From Christensenella sp. UBA2853 (GTDB lineage: Bacteria > Bacillota > Clostridia > Christensenellales > Aristaeellaceae): a stretch of 47,426 nucleotides of DNA. Every line of letters starts with the position of its first letter. Position 1 is the stretch's first letter. Shown in pieces: positions 1-8,629 of this stretch. The notes below the pieces were generated by a model. That model was given only the letters and a program-made list of their open reading frames with translations. It was not told where the DNA came from and did not search any database. The position numbers were made by a program, and so were the translations under genes. The DNA is taken from the NCBI GenBank assembly GCA_002350845.1, contig DEFL01000080.1, positions 1 through 47,426 on the forward strand. The letters are read 5' to 3'.

Positions 1-20
1 CTAACTTTCCGTGAAGAACC
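1..20 (+). repeat. left copy of a 20-bp inverted identity shared by both window ends
   Basis: Bases 1-20 are identical to the reverse complement of 47405-47424, and the match stops at base 21. At the right end the 20 bp lie in a normal reading frame (residues LTFREEP of a minus-strand gene). At the left end they run straight into transposase coding sequence, with a stop codon (12-14) in the transposase frame. So the left 20 bp are foreign to the insertion sequence. A chance match of this length is very unlikely. An assembly overlap or chimeric read is the simplest explanation. Confidence 0.9.
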
Positions 21-41
21 AAAGAATATAAATATACACTG

Positions 42-965
42 GTGGATTCTCGTCAGGGAGTAGACTTGACCTTTTCCGAAGCGAAAGCCATTGCAGAGGC
101 GATTCGTGATGAGCTTCGGCATGGACTCTCACCGTATACAATTATCCGCAACCATCCGGAATTGGATATTTGTGAAAAGACCCTTTATAACTATATTGAA
201 AGCGACATTTTCAAGCCTTTTGATATTTCGGTTTTCGATCTTCGCAGGCAGCTGTCCCGTAAACTTCCGAAAGAAAAGAAGCAGGAGTATAAGAAGCGTG
301 AAGACAGAAGCTACCTTCGTGGCCGCACTTACAGTGACTTCAAAGCTTATATGGCTGAGAATCCTCATGCTTCAGTTGTTGAAATGGATACTGTATATAA
401 CGACATTTCAAAAGGTCCGTTTATTCAGTCCTTTAAATTTCTCGCCCCCACGCATCCTTTCTCTTTTGGCTTTTATCATGACACGAAAACTGCGCAAGAT
501 ATGCTGGATGGAGTCAATTTGCTCGAAGAAATCCTGGGGCCGGAGCTTTTCAGCCGTTATGTGAACGTACTGCTTACAGATCGCGGATCGGAGTTCTCGG
601 CGGCTGATGACATCGAAACCCGTTCTGATTCTGCCTGCCGTACTCGTGTATTCTATTGTGATCCTATGGGTTCGTCTCAGAAAGGCTCTCTTGAGAATAA
701 GCATATTGAACTCCGTTATATTCTCCCCAATGAAGTGGATCTTCGTGCAATCGGCTTAACTGGCCAGGAACCTTTAAATCTTTGCTGGTCCCATGTGAAT
801 TCTTTTGCCAAGGAAAAACTCCAGGGAAGAACAGAATTTGACTGTCTCAAGTTTTTTGCTCCCGAAGTGTTTCAGCGTTTTATTGATTACGGATTATCTG
901 TTATCCCACCCAAAGAAGTTATTCTCAACCCTTCTTTGCTCAAGCCTTATCGTAAGAAGGCATAG
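42..965 (+). pseudogene. IS30-family transposase, 5'-truncated
   Basis: This is the C-terminal two thirds of an IS30-family DDE transposase, which cuts and joins the ends of its element. Counting from the GTG at 42, the catalytic triad is Asp116 (EMDTV), Asp180 (LTDRGSEF) and Glu218 (GSLENKH). The GSLEN-type context of the glutamate is typical of IS30. The family's N-terminal helix-turn-helix and cysteine-rich region is absent. Open frame extends upstream to base 15 (through KEYKYTL) and then meets a TGA at 12-14. That TGA lies in the 20 bp that match the other end of the window, so the junction at 20/21 seems to cut the gene. The GTG at 42 is probably not a true start. The copy is probably inactive as drawn, or is an intact element cut by the contig end. 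Confidence 0.88.
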
Positions 966-1287
966 CTCTTTCTTCACTCCATCTGCATTTTGTCTCCAAA
1001 ATATGCGCCAGCCTGGTTTCCTACACTCCTCATGTCATCCCGTTGAAACTGGAAGTTAGTCTTACAGGTCGTAAAAAAAGACTCGTTTCAGTTCTGTTTG
1101 CTATACCCTTTTTTTGGTATTTTATGAGGATTTCATCTTTCATCTCGCACCTTTGTATTACTAACTTCCACTTTTTTCTCTTTTATGTTCTCGTTTTGTA
1201 AGACTTACGTCCAGTTCATTTTCTACGTTCACGATCTGGATGTTACCTTTGCACTTCACGTCTTTTTTCCGTCTTTTCTCAAGCAAA
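966..1287. other. non-coding 3' flank of the IS30 element
   Basis: No gene is seen here. The stretch holds an 11-bp inverted pair (TGGAAGTTAGT at 1050-1060, ACTAACTTCCA at 1160-1170) and a small palindrome, GTAAGACTTAC, at 1198-1208. It is more AT- and T-rich than the rest of the window. The right end of the insertion sequence should lie here. The stretch ending TTTGCACTTCAC near 1259 is a possible right terminal repeat, but the left terminal repeat is missing, so this cannot be confirmed. Confidence 0.5.
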
Positions 1288-1312
1288 GGAAAAAGCGGGC
1301 TTTCGCCCGCTC
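1288..1312 (-). terminator. intrinsic terminator of the SH3b-repeat gene
   Basis: On the minus strand AGCGGGC-GAAA-GCCCGCT (1294-1311) forms a 7-bp GC-rich hairpin with a GAAA tetraloop, followed by a T-run (complement of 1289-1294). It lies 16 bp after the stop of the minus-strand gene ending at 1328. Confidence 0.9.
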
Positions 1313-1327
1313 TTCCTTTGTTCAAGT

Positions 1328-4033
1328 TTATTTATGTCCGTTCGGTGCATACTGCCATGCATATTCAATGGCTTCTTCATTATAGCTGACAACCTTGTTT
1401 GTACCATGTGTACGGCTGTTGGTGAAGTGCAGACAGATCTGACCTTCCATTGCGTTGTCGGCAATCGTGTCGCCGTCATCATTATGCGGGACGCCATAGA
1501 GTGCGCATGCGAATGTTCTTGTACCCACCGTAATCAGGGAAGGCCTTCTCTGCCAGTGCGTTTTCTCTGTGATCTCGCTTGCACGGTTGACACCGTAAAT
1601 CCTGCACAGACGCGCAGTATCTGCAGCTGTCAGGGTCTCAATGTCCGCGTGGTTTCCGCCTGACCAGCGGTGTGCCCACCAGACAATGCCGGTCTTCACA
1701 TCATATACCTTAAAGTTGGAGCCCTTCGGAATCATTTCCTGGATGCCGCCGGTGAACCAGTCGATCTTTTCTGCAGGATACAGCACCATGCTCAGGTTCG
1801 TGTAATCCTGGGTTCCGACCGGTGTTGTGCCAAACAGTTTATGCTGTGTCGAAGGACCTGCAATACCGTCTGCAGTCAGTCCGTTCGCGCTCTGGAAAGC
1901 CTTCACGGCATTGGCCACAGCTGTCGTATATTCGCTTGTCACAGAGCCCTTGTAATACCCCTGGTTGATGAGTTCCTGCACAAGGTTCCGGACACCTGTT
2001 CCGGAAGACCCGACTTTCAGCGTGGTATAACTGGCTTCCGCCTGGTTCGTGCTGACATCAGCCGATCCGGGGATGGCAGTCGGGGCCGGAATATCATGAC
2101 CAGAGGAATCCACTTCTGTCACACAGTCGCTTCTCACATAACCCGTGCCATAGACCGTATTCACTTTATACCAGGAATATCCGCTTGCAGATGTTTTTTC
2201 ATAATATGCGTAAACGTTGCCCTTATCGACCCGTCCAAGCACATTCTTGCCTGCAGGGGCTGTGCGGACATTCACGCCGCTCTTGGTCGTCTTGATGTAG
2301 CCGAGAATGGATCCGGATGTGGATGTCGGTGCTGCCGTCGGGGTACTGCCGCCGTCCGAAGATACAACCGTCACACAGTCGCCGCGGATGTAGCACTTCT
2401 TTCCGCCGTAGGTCACCTGATACCAGGTATACCCGCCGCCTGTGGTCACATTGCTGAAGGACAGCAGCGTCCCGATTTCAACACGGTCCACGACAGCACC
2501 GTCAGTGCTCGCAGAGGAACGCACAGCAACCTTGGTCTTTGTCGTGCGCACGGTGCCGCTGTTTTTCGCAGGATCAGGTGCAGGAGTCGGCGTCACAGTG
2601 GAAGACGTGGAGGTTGAAGTGGGCGTCGGGGTCGGCGTCACAGCAGAGCCTGTGTTCCCGTTGATATCACAGACAACAACGCAGTCTCCCCGAAGATAGC
2701 CGGTGCGGCCGGATGCCGCCCGGACTGGATACCATGTATTGTTCAGACTGACAACCGGCGTGCCGGTCACCGGAAGAACTGTATTGGCTGCTGCAATCTG
2801 TTCCCTTGTGGTTCCGCCGGGTGTGGCACGAAGGTTCACCTTTGCCACGGTGGTTTTCACATATCCGTAGGTGGCAGAAGGCGGTGCCGTGACCTCGCCT
2901 GACGGCGCATCGGTTGCCGAGGACGATACGACTTCAACACAATCGCTTCTGAGATAACCTTTTACCGAGTTGACTTCGACATAATACCAGGTGTATCCGC
3001 TGTCCGTCTTGGGGGTGCCGTAATACGGCACTGTCACATTTCTTGCGACCTGGGAGATCACCGTGCCCGCAGGCTGAAGGCGGAGATTCACACCGGACTT
3101 GGTTGTTCTGACATAGCCTGCAATCACATTGGACGCGGGGGCATCTGTTACAGTGCTTGTTGAGGAACCATTGACATAGGTTACAGACACGCAGTCACTG
3201 CGCACATAAACAGTGCGGGTGTTGTAAAGCACCGGATACCATGTGTATCCCCCCTGTGTCACGGCTTCGCCGGTCACAGGCAGGGATGCGCCGCGCTCTT
3301 CCCAGTCATCATAAATGACACCGCCGGGTGCCGAGCGCAGATGACAGGACGACAGGATCAGTGTGACATAGCTGGCCGCTCCGGAAGAGGATGAAGATGA
3401 TGCGCCTGTGGAAGGAGAGCCGATGCTTCCGTAGGAGACCACACGGATAAACGGCCCCTGAATGTAACCGGTCGATCCGTTGTATTTCACGCGGTACCAG
3501 GGATCGAGATCCGTATCGGCCGGGATGCTCAGCAGTTCCACAACGGTTCCCCTGTTCACCTTGAACATGGAAGGCGATTTCAGGCTGGCACCCTGGCGGA
3601 AGTTGACTTCATCATTGGTAACCATGCCCGTGGCTCCCGTGGTGGAGGCGGAAATGCTGGATGAAGCGGTCGAACTGCTGCCTGTCTTTGCATAGGCAGA
3701 CGCCTCGTCACCGGTCAGCGTACGGTAATAATCGCCATGGAGATAGCCAACGTACTTCGTCTGACTGGTTGTTTCCGGATTGGACACATTCACCTTGTAC
3801 CAGGTGACGCCGGACGCATCCTGCGTTGTCTCCGAATAAGCGCAGACATAATCCTTCGGAAGACGGAACCAGTATTCCGCACTGGTTGAAGGTGCTTTGC
3901 GCAGACGAACCCCTGTCGCCGTCGTTTTGCCGAGAGATTCAGCAAGCGCAATTTCACCGGCAAGAGGAAGAAGGCTCAAAACCAGTGCAACCAGAAGGAT
4001 GCCGGCTTTCATACGTTTCCATGCACAATTCAT
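1328..4033 (-). CDS. secreted SH3b-repeat, peptidoglycan-binding protein with conserved C-terminal domain
   Basis: A 901-residue exported protein that probably binds the cell wall. A signal peptide (about 1-31, ending in ALA) is followed by seven bacterial SH3-like repeats, at about 34-105, 135-200, 220-288, 304-370, 389-455, 493-557 and 575-642. The linkers are rich in Ser, Thr and Pro. A peptidoglycan-binding-1 helical domain lies at about 671-735. The last 160 residues form a separate domain with conserved-looking His788, His795, Asp797, His850, Cys867, His869 and His876 (motifs GGNHAD and GQICLHF). I recall this domain at the end of other clostridial wall-binding proteins but know no assigned activity. 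It could be a wall hydrolase or L,D-transpeptidase-like enzyme, though the YkuD motif is not present. Start: ATG at 4033 with GAGGTGAT just upstream. It is a single-gene transcript with its own promoter and terminator. Confidence 0.9.
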   Translation of the reverse strand: MNCAWKRMKAGILLVALVLSLLPLAGEIALAESLGKTTATGVRLRKAPSTSAEYWFRLPKDYVCAYSETTQDASGVTWYKVNVSNPETTSQTKYVGYLHGDYYRTLTGDEASAYAKTGSSSTASSSISASTTGATGMVTNDEVNFRQGASLKSPSMFKVNRGTVVELLSIPADTDLDPWYRVKYNGSTGYIQGPFIRVVSYGSIGSPSTGASSSSSSGAASYVTLILSSCHLRSAPGGVIYDDWEERGASLPVTGEAVTQGGYTWYPVLYNTRTVYVRSDCVSVTYVNGSSTSTVTDAPASNVIAGYVRTTKSGVNLRLQPAGTVISQVARNVTVPYYGTPKTDSGYTWYYVEVNSVKGYLRSDCVEVVSSSATDAPSGEVTAPPSATYGYVKTTVAKVNLRATPGGTTREQIAAANTVLPVTGTPVVSLNNTWYPVRAASGRTGYLRGDCVVVCDINGNTGSAVTPTPTPTSTSTSSTVTPTPAPDPAKNSGTVRTTKTKVAVRSSASTDGAVVDRVEIGTLLSFSNVTTGGGYTWYQVTYGGKKCYIRGDCVTVVSSDGGSTPTAAPTSTSGSILGYIKTTKSGVNVRTAPAGKNVLGRVDKGNVYAYYEKTSASGYSWYKVNTVYGTGYVRSDCVTEVDSSGHDIPAPTAIPGSADVSTNQAEASYTTLKVGSSGTGVRNLVQELINQGYYKGSVTSEYTTAVANAVKAFQSANGLTADGIAGPSTQHKLFGTTPVGTQDYTNLSMVLYPAEKIDWFTGGIQEMIPKGSNFKVYDVKTGIVWWAHRWSGGNHADIETLTAADTARLCRIYGVNRASEITEKTHWQRRPSLITVGTRTFACALYGVPHNDDGDTIADNAMEGQICLHFTNSRTHGTNKVVSYNEEAIEYAWQYAPNGHK

Positions 4034-4093
4034 ACAATCACCTCATGTGATAAAAAAGAGGTATTCTGCGGATCAGCAAAATAATCCGTAGTT

Positions 4094-4122
4094 ATTTTAT
4101 TGCTTTTTTATGACCATGTCAA
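4094..4122 (-). promoter_or_regulatory. sigma-A promoter of the SH3b-repeat gene
   Basis: Reading the minus strand, TTGACA (4117-4122) and TAAAAT (4094-4099) are separated by exactly 17 bp and lie about 60 bp before the ATG at 4033. Confidence 0.85.
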
Positions 4123-4239
4123 GAATTCAATGTGTCACTTTGCTCGTTTTTTGTTTCAAAAATGTCATATTTGTCATTTCTTTTCTGCATGCGGCCTGTC
4201 CGGTCCGCAGTGCCTTCCCTCCCCGCTGTTTATTGAAGA

Positions 4240-4276
4240 AAAAAAACGGCAGCACGCAATGCATGCTGTACCGTTT
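4240..4276 (-). terminator. intrinsic terminator of the DUF1015 gene
   Basis: On the minus strand an imperfect stem (AACGG-x-CAGCA pairing with TGCTG-x-CGTT, 4245-4275) is followed by a run of seven T. It lies about 30 bp after the stop of the gene ending at 4304. Confidence 0.75.
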
Positions 4277-4303
4277 TCATCCCTGTTCTGTTTTTGCAAA
4301 AGG

Positions 4304-5527
4304 TCAGCGGATTTCCCTTGCTTCAAAATAATACCGTTTTTCCTGCGCATGTCCGATGGAAAACGTTTTTCTGGGAAGCACACCATCCCGCTCAATGGCG
4401 TCAAAGAAAGCATCCTTTCCGATGGCCGGAAGTTCAAACCCGATCGCACATTCCTGTTTTGACAGAGCATGCAGCGAATCTTCCCCATGAATATAGTCAA
4501 TCGTGCCTTCTGTCGTTTTCAGTTCTTCATCCAGCCAGTTCTGCAAAATGCCCACCGGGAGCTGTCCGAGTGAAGGATCCAGAAGAAGGTCTCCCTGTTT
4601 TTCTCCGGCAGTCCAGTGCACCCGGTATCCATTTTCCGCACAGATTTTCTGCGCATCATGCAGCACTTTTTCGATATTCGTCCCTGTCAGCAGCCGGTGA
4701 ATCGGTTCAAAGACCAGCGATTCATCTCTGACATTTCCCAGTTCAACCATGGCAAATCTCGCCTTATCCAGGACAGCCTGATCGGCAGCGCCGGCCTTCA
4801 GCGATTCATAACAGGTTTTTGCTGTCGCCAGAGAGTGGTTGCCGTCCCCCACCAGGTACAGAACCGGTGACTGGGCAGCACGCGCACAGCGCATGGCTTC
4901 ATAGGCATCAATCCGTGCCCGGGTCTCTTCAGCCGTCTTTCCGGAGACCAGATACCCGCTGATATGGCCTCCCTGTTCCATCAGGTCGAGATCATACAGT
5001 TTTGGAAGATTCTCTTTTGCAGCGCAGAGCGGCCCCAGAATCAGATCCTGCGGATCATCGCAGAAAAGAAGCACATGGCTCAGTTCCATGAGGGCATGCT
5101 CACGGATTTTTACCCTTGGAGGAATCCTCTCAGGGACAGTTTTTTCAGTGGCACGCACTGCGGTCTGTGCATCCGAATGGAAACTGTAGGCTTCCAGATC
5201 AATCACGCCCAGCAGTCCCCTGCGGATGTTTCCGTTCATCAGAGATCTCTCCACATAGACAAAGCATTCGTGAAGAGGATGCATGATGCCGCTGGAAAGA
5301 ACACGATGCATTTCCTGGTTGATCCTGTCAATCCGCTCTTCCATATGGTCCGAGAGATACACTTCCGGATAGATCAGCCGCAGCGATGAAGGCTGATCCC
5401 CCACCCTTGTTTCCACGCGCTCCCAGTATGCCTTTTCCGAAGTAAACTGATCGCAGGCGATGACCGGCCAGGTGGAAAAATACTGTTCATCCGGGAGAAG
5501 AAAATCCGCACTGTCAAATATACGCAT
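4304..5527 (-). CDS. DUF1015 family protein
   Basis: A 407-residue soluble protein of the DUF1015 family (COG4198), common in Bacillota and other anaerobes. Its biochemical role is not established to my knowledge. Diagnostic stretches are ACDQFTSEKAYWE near the N-terminus and the GDGNHSLATAK motif in the middle, whose polar Asp/Asn/His cluster suggests an active or ligand site. There is no signal peptide or membrane segment. I chose the ATG at 5527 (MRIFDSADFLLP) because AAGGAG lies upstream at suitable spacing. An ATG at 5575 is in frame but would put 16 unlikely residues in front. The gene stands between two minus-strand terminators, so it is probably transcribed alone. Confidence 0.88.
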   Translation of the reverse strand: MRIFDSADFLLPDEQYFSTWPVIACDQFTSEKAYWERVETRVGDQPSSLRLIYPEVYLSDHMEERIDRINQEMHRVLSSGIMHPLHECFVYVERSLMNGNIRRGLLGVIDLEAYSFHSDAQTAVRATEKTVPERIPPRVKIREHALMELSHVLLFCDDPQDLILGPLCAAKENLPKLYDLDLMEQGGHISGYLVSGKTAEETRARIDAYEAMRCARAAQSPVLYLVGDGNHSLATAKTCYESLKAGAADQAVLDKARFAMVELGNVRDESLVFEPIHRLLTGTNIEKVLHDAQKICAENGYRVHWTAGEKQGDLLLDPSLGQLPVGILQNWLDEELKTTEGTIDYIHGEDSLHALSKQECAIGFELPAIGKDAFFDAIERDGVLPRKTFSIGHAQEKRYYFEAREIR

Positions 5528-5583
5528 CGGTCTGCTCTCCTTTTTACTGCAGCTGCTCATGTGAACCATTTTCATACATCTTG

Positions 5584-5615
5584 TTTAAAAATAAGCCTGA
5601 AGCATCTGCTTCAGG
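5584..5615 (-). terminator. intrinsic terminator of the murA - J-domain operon
   Basis: CCTGAAGCA-TC-TGCTTCAGG (5596-5615) is a perfect 9-bp stem with a 2-nt centre. On the minus strand it is followed by a T-rich tract (complement of 5584-5593). It begins six bases after the stop of the gene ending at 5621. Confidence 0.85.
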
Positions 5616-5620
5616 ACCTT

Positions 5621-6178
5621 TTATCGTCTGCCTTTTCGCTGTCGTTTGTGCAGAACATGCCGGATTCTGCCCCGGAGGGTTGCAGCACGTTTCTTTTCCT
5701 CATATGCGTCAAACGCACCGCGGCGGTACTCTATATTCTGAGGATCCATTTTTACGGCGCACCGGAAGGACTGCTCCGCTGTTTCATATTGTTCCAGCGC
5801 CATCAGCACCTGTCCCTGTGTATGGAACCATGCTGCATTTCTGCTCTGCGCCCGCATCAGCTGGCCGAGCGCTCTTTCAGGCGCATCCTGCAGAAGAAGC
5901 TTTTTGGCCATCTCAACGGCATCATCCACGCTCAGCATCTCGCGAAACGGACTGTATGCCCGACCGGAGACCTGCTTCATGGCTTCTTCATATGCCTGAT
6001 TGAGGCGGACCATTTTCCTGTTCGCTTCAGCCTGCTGTTCCGCATCCTGGAACTGATCCGGGTGAACAAGTTTTGCTTTCAGATGATAGGCTTTTCTGAC
6101 TTCCTCCGGACCGCTGGTCTGCGGAATTCCTAACTCTTCAAATGGGTTGACGATTTCCGCCACCTCCATTCCAGACAT
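5621..6178 (-). CDS. J-domain (DnaJ-like) protein with TPR-like C-terminus
   Basis: A 185-residue protein with an N-terminal J domain (about residues 10-75) that carries the HPD motif at 39-41, the signature that stimulates DnaK ATPase. The remainder is helical and resembles tetratricopeptide repeats (about 90-160, including the EQYETAEQSFRCAVKMDPQN stretch). The Gly/Phe region and zinc fingers of DnaJ are missing, so it is a class-III J protein that recruits DnaK to an unknown client. It ends in a basic tail. The ATG at 6178 lies 3 nt after the murA stop, so translation is probably coupled. An ATG at 6169 is an alternative, and neither has a strong Shine-Dalgarno of its own. Confidence 0.85.
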   Translation of the reverse strand: MSGMEVAEIVNPFEELGIPQTSGPEEVRKAYHLKAKLVHPDQFQDAEQQAEANRKMVRLNQAYEEAMKQVSGRAYSPFREMLSVDDAVEMAKKLLLQDAPERALGQLMRAQSRNAAWFHTQGQVLMALEQYETAEQSFRCAVKMDPQNIEYRRGAFDAYEEKKRAATLRGRIRHVLHKRQRKGRR

Positions 6179-6181
6179 CCA

Positions 6182-7447
6182 TCAGAAAAAGGTTTCCCGA
6201 CGGATATCGGCCCCAAGGGAACGAAGCTTATCTTCAATATGCTCATATCCCCGATCAATATATTCCAGTTCGTAAATCTCTGTGATTCCCTGTGCCATCA
6301 GACCGGCGACCAGCAGGGCAGCCCCCGCTCGAAGGTCTGTGGTGGTGACCGGCGCACCATACAGCTGCCCGACACCTTCTATGATCGCAGTCCGGTCCAT
6401 GACGCGAACCTGTGCTCCCATGCGGGCAAGCTCATCGAGATGACGGAACCGCTGTTCGAAAATGGTTTCCTGAACAATGCTGGTCCCATGGGCCGTGGTC
6501 AGCAGGGCACACATCGGCTGCTGCAGGTCAGTCGGGAAGCCCGGATAGACCTGAGTTTTCACATTGACGGCCCGATAGGCACTCTGAAAACGCACACGGA
6601 TCGAATCATCGCTGTCCGTAACACGTACACCCATTTCGAGCAGTTTTGCAGTCAATGCTTCCATGTGTGTCGGAATGCATCCATGAATCGTGACATCACC
6701 CCGGGTTGCCGCCGTGGCAATCATCAGGGTGCCCGTTTCAATCTGATCCGGAATCACTGCATAGGTCGTGCCGTGAAGATGCTGCTGTCCTCTGATTCGA
6801 ATGATATCTGTGCCGGCACCTTTGATTCTTGCGCCCATACTGTTGAGGAAGTTCGCAAGATCAACGATATGCGGCTCTTTTGCGGCATTATAAATAATCG
6901 TGGTTCCGTTTGCCTTGGCAGCAGCCAGCATGACATTGATCGTTCCGCCGACTGTCACCATATCAAAAAAGATATCATTTCCGGTGAGCTGCTTTGCATT
7001 GGCCGTAATCAGTCCGCCGCGTTCTTCAGCTTCTGCACCAAGGGCTGCAAACCCTTTCAGGTGCTGATCGATCGGTCTGGAACCGATTTTACAACCGCCC
7101 GGATAAGCGACTTCCGCTTTTCCACAGCGGCCCAGCAGGGCGCCGAGGAAATAATAGCTTGCACGCAGCTGTCTGGCCCTGCGGTAGTCCACCTGATAAC
7201 CATCCGCTTTTCTCGGATCAATCACCATATGGACGCCAGGCACATAATCCACTTTCGCACCGAGAGAGCGTAGAATGTCCGCAAGCACATGGACATCTTC
7301 AATATCAGGAATGTTCTCAATCGTACATACTTCGTCCGAAAGAAGGACAGCGGGAATCACAGCCACTGAAGTATTCTTTCCACCGCTTACGCGTACTTCA
7401 CCTTCCAGTGGGTTTCCACCTGTAATCAGCAGTCTTTCCTTGCCCAT
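6182..7447 (-). CDS. murA: UDP-N-acetylglucosamine 1-carboxyvinyltransferase (MurA)
   Basis: MurA transfers enolpyruvate from PEP to UDP-GlcNAc, the first committed step of peptidoglycan synthesis, in the cytoplasm. The 421-residue length is normal. Diagnostic features are the Lys24-Asn25 pair (SGGKNTS), the active-site Cys119 in PGGCKIGSRP (the residue attacked by fosfomycin), and the FPTDLQQPM loop near the second half of the inside-out alpha/beta barrel. Many Bacillota carry two paralogues, and sequence alone here does not decide MurA versus MurZ. GGGAGGTGG lies just before the ATG. It is the first gene of a two-gene unit with the J-domain protein, read from a consensus promoter. Confidence 0.97.
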   Translation of the reverse strand: MGKERLLITGGNPLEGEVRVSGGKNTSVAVIPAVLLSDEVCTIENIPDIEDVHVLADILRSLGAKVDYVPGVHMVIDPRKADGYQVDYRRARQLRASYYFLGALLGRCGKAEVAYPGGCKIGSRPIDQHLKGFAALGAEAEERGGLITANAKQLTGNDIFFDMVTVGGTINVMLAAAKANGTTIIYNAAKEPHIVDLANFLNSMGARIKGAGTDIIRIRGQQHLHGTTYAVIPDQIETGTLMIATAATRGDVTIHGCIPTHMEALTAKLLEMGVRVTDSDDSIRVRFQSAYRAVNVKTQVYPGFPTDLQQPMCALLTTAHGTSIVQETIFEQRFRHLDELARMGAQVRVMDRTAIIEGVGQLYGAPVTTTDLRAGAALLVAGLMAQGITEIYELEYIDRGYEHIEDKLRSLGADIRRETFF

Positions 7448-7494
7448 GATTCCACCTCCCTGTGCAGCATGTCAGACATACGCCTGCTTATAAG

Positions 7495-7523
7495 ATTCTA
7501 ACATATCAGATGTGCACTGTCAA
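7495..7523 (-). promoter_or_regulatory. sigma-A promoter of murA
   Basis: On the minus strand, TTGACA (7518-7523) and TAGAAT (7495-7500) are spaced by exactly 17 bp. The -10 box is about 48 bp before the murA ATG. Confidence 0.9.
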
Positions 7524-7704
7524 CGCGTAAGCCGTTTCTAACGCCTGTACTGCAAGGGATTTGAAGCCTGCTGCGGGCTGACTCCGTTTCCGTGCAGCAT
7601 GTCATCTCATTCGTAAAATGCGCTCCCCTGCGCATCCTTTTGTTCTTTCTATGGCTTTCTTCCGCTGTTCTCCATTTTCTCTCTCGTACTTTACAGACCC
7701 TGTG
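7524..7704. other. divergent intergenic region, murA/metF
   Basis: The whole gap between the two start codons is 309 bp. Outside the two promoters it is a pyrimidine-rich plus-strand stretch with no convincing gene, riboswitch fold or RNA. In particular, the metF transcript would have only about 40 nt of leader, too little for a SAM riboswitch. Confidence 0.6.
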
Positions 7705-7713
7705 TGGTACAAT
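7705..7713 (+). promoter_or_regulatory. extended -10 promoter of the methionine operon
   Basis: TGG-TACAAT (7705-7713) is an extended -10 element (TGn plus -10). No good -35 box lies 16-18 bp upstream. The start of metF follows at 7757. Confidence 0.6.
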
Positions 7714-7756
7714 CTTCTATGTTCTAACCACTCTGTGCCAGGAGGCAGGAAACATC

Positions 7757-8629
7757 ATGAAACTGACTTCGATCATTCCCACCGGGCGCCTTTCACTGTC
7801 TTTCGAGGTGTTCCCGCCCAAGACAAGCACCGGCTTTGCCAGTGTGCAGAATGCTGCTCTGCAGATCGCTGCACTGTCTCCCCTTTTCATGTCTGTCACG
7901 TATGGTGCAGGCGGCAAAGGCAGCCGGTTCACTTTCGGGCTGGCCAGTGAGATCGAGCGCAATGCACAAGTCCCTGTTCTCGCGCATCTCACCTGCGTCG
8001 GCCAGAGCAGAGAAAGCATAACGAAGAGCGTCGAAGAGCTTCAGCATCTGGGCATCAACAACATTATGGCGCTGCGCGGTGACCTTCCTGAGGATCAGCT
8101 TCACGACGGCGATTTTCCGCACGCAGTCGATCTTGTCCGCTTTATCCGTGAATCATGGCCGGACTTCTGCATCGGAGGGGCCTGTTATCCTGAAATCCAC
8201 CCTGAAAGTACTGACCGCAGGGAGGATATCCGCTACCTGAAGGAAAAAGTGGATGCGGGCTGCGATTTTCTCACGACACAGATGTTCTTTGACAATACTT
8301 TACTGTTCCATTTTCTCTACCGTATCCGTGAAGCCGGCATCACCGTCCCGGTTTACCCCGGTATTATGCCTATTACCAGTGCCAGTCAGGTCGACCGTGC
8401 ACTGCGCCTCTCTCACTCTTTTATGCCGACACGTTTCAAGTCGCTCGTCGACCGGTTCGGTTCCAATCCGGAAGCCATGAAGCAGGCCGGAATTGCCTAT
8501 GCAACCGATCAGATCATTGATCTTTTGGCGAGCGGCATAGACAACATTCATGTCTATACCATGAATAAGCCCGATGTGGCTGAGGCAATCTGCCGTAATC
8601 TGAAAGGCATTCTCGGGAGTGAATCATGA
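7757..8629 (+). CDS. metF: 5,10-methylenetetrahydrofolate reductase
   Basis: This flavoprotein reduces 5,10-methylene-THF to 5-methyl-THF, the methyl donor for methionine synthesis. The 290 residues fit the bacterial MetF barrel without the eukaryotic regulatory half. Visible motifs are SFEVFPPKT with the catalytic Glu near the N-terminus, SVTYGAGG, LTCVGQ, ALRGD and TQMFFDN, all in family order. The ATG at 7757 has AGGAGG 11 bp upstream. The frame is open further upstream, but that sequence shows no MetF homology and includes the promoter. The stop overlaps the next start (ATGA). Operon: metF - reactivation domain - metH - tcdA. Confidence 0.95.
   Translation: MKLTSIIPTGRLSLSFEVFPPKTSTGFASVQNAALQIAALSPLFMSVTYGAGGKGSRFTFGLASEIERNAQVPVLAHLTCVGQSRESITKSVEELQHLGINNIMALRGDLPEDQLHDGDFPHAVDLVRFIRESWPDFCIGGACYPEIHPESTDRREDIRYLKEKVDAGCDFLTTQMFFDNTLLFHFLYRIREAGITVPVYPGIMPITSASQVDRALRLSHSFMPTRFKSLVDRFGSNPEAMKQAGIAYATDQIIDLLASGIDNIHVYTMNKPDVAEAICRNLKGILGSES

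Noticed and set aside
1229..1259. Right terminal inverted repeat of the IS30 element
   Set aside because: The TTTGCACTTCAC stretch is suggestive, but the left end is missing from the window so the pair cannot be compared.
1670..2617. Long open frame on the plus strand across the SH3b gene
   Set aside because: It is antisense to a repetitive, well supported protein. The translation is rich in Cys, Arg and His with no family features.
7524..7756. SAM riboswitch (S-box) upstream of metF
   Set aside because: No S-box core elements were seen, the promoter leaves only about 40 nt of leader, and no terminator hairpin precedes metF.
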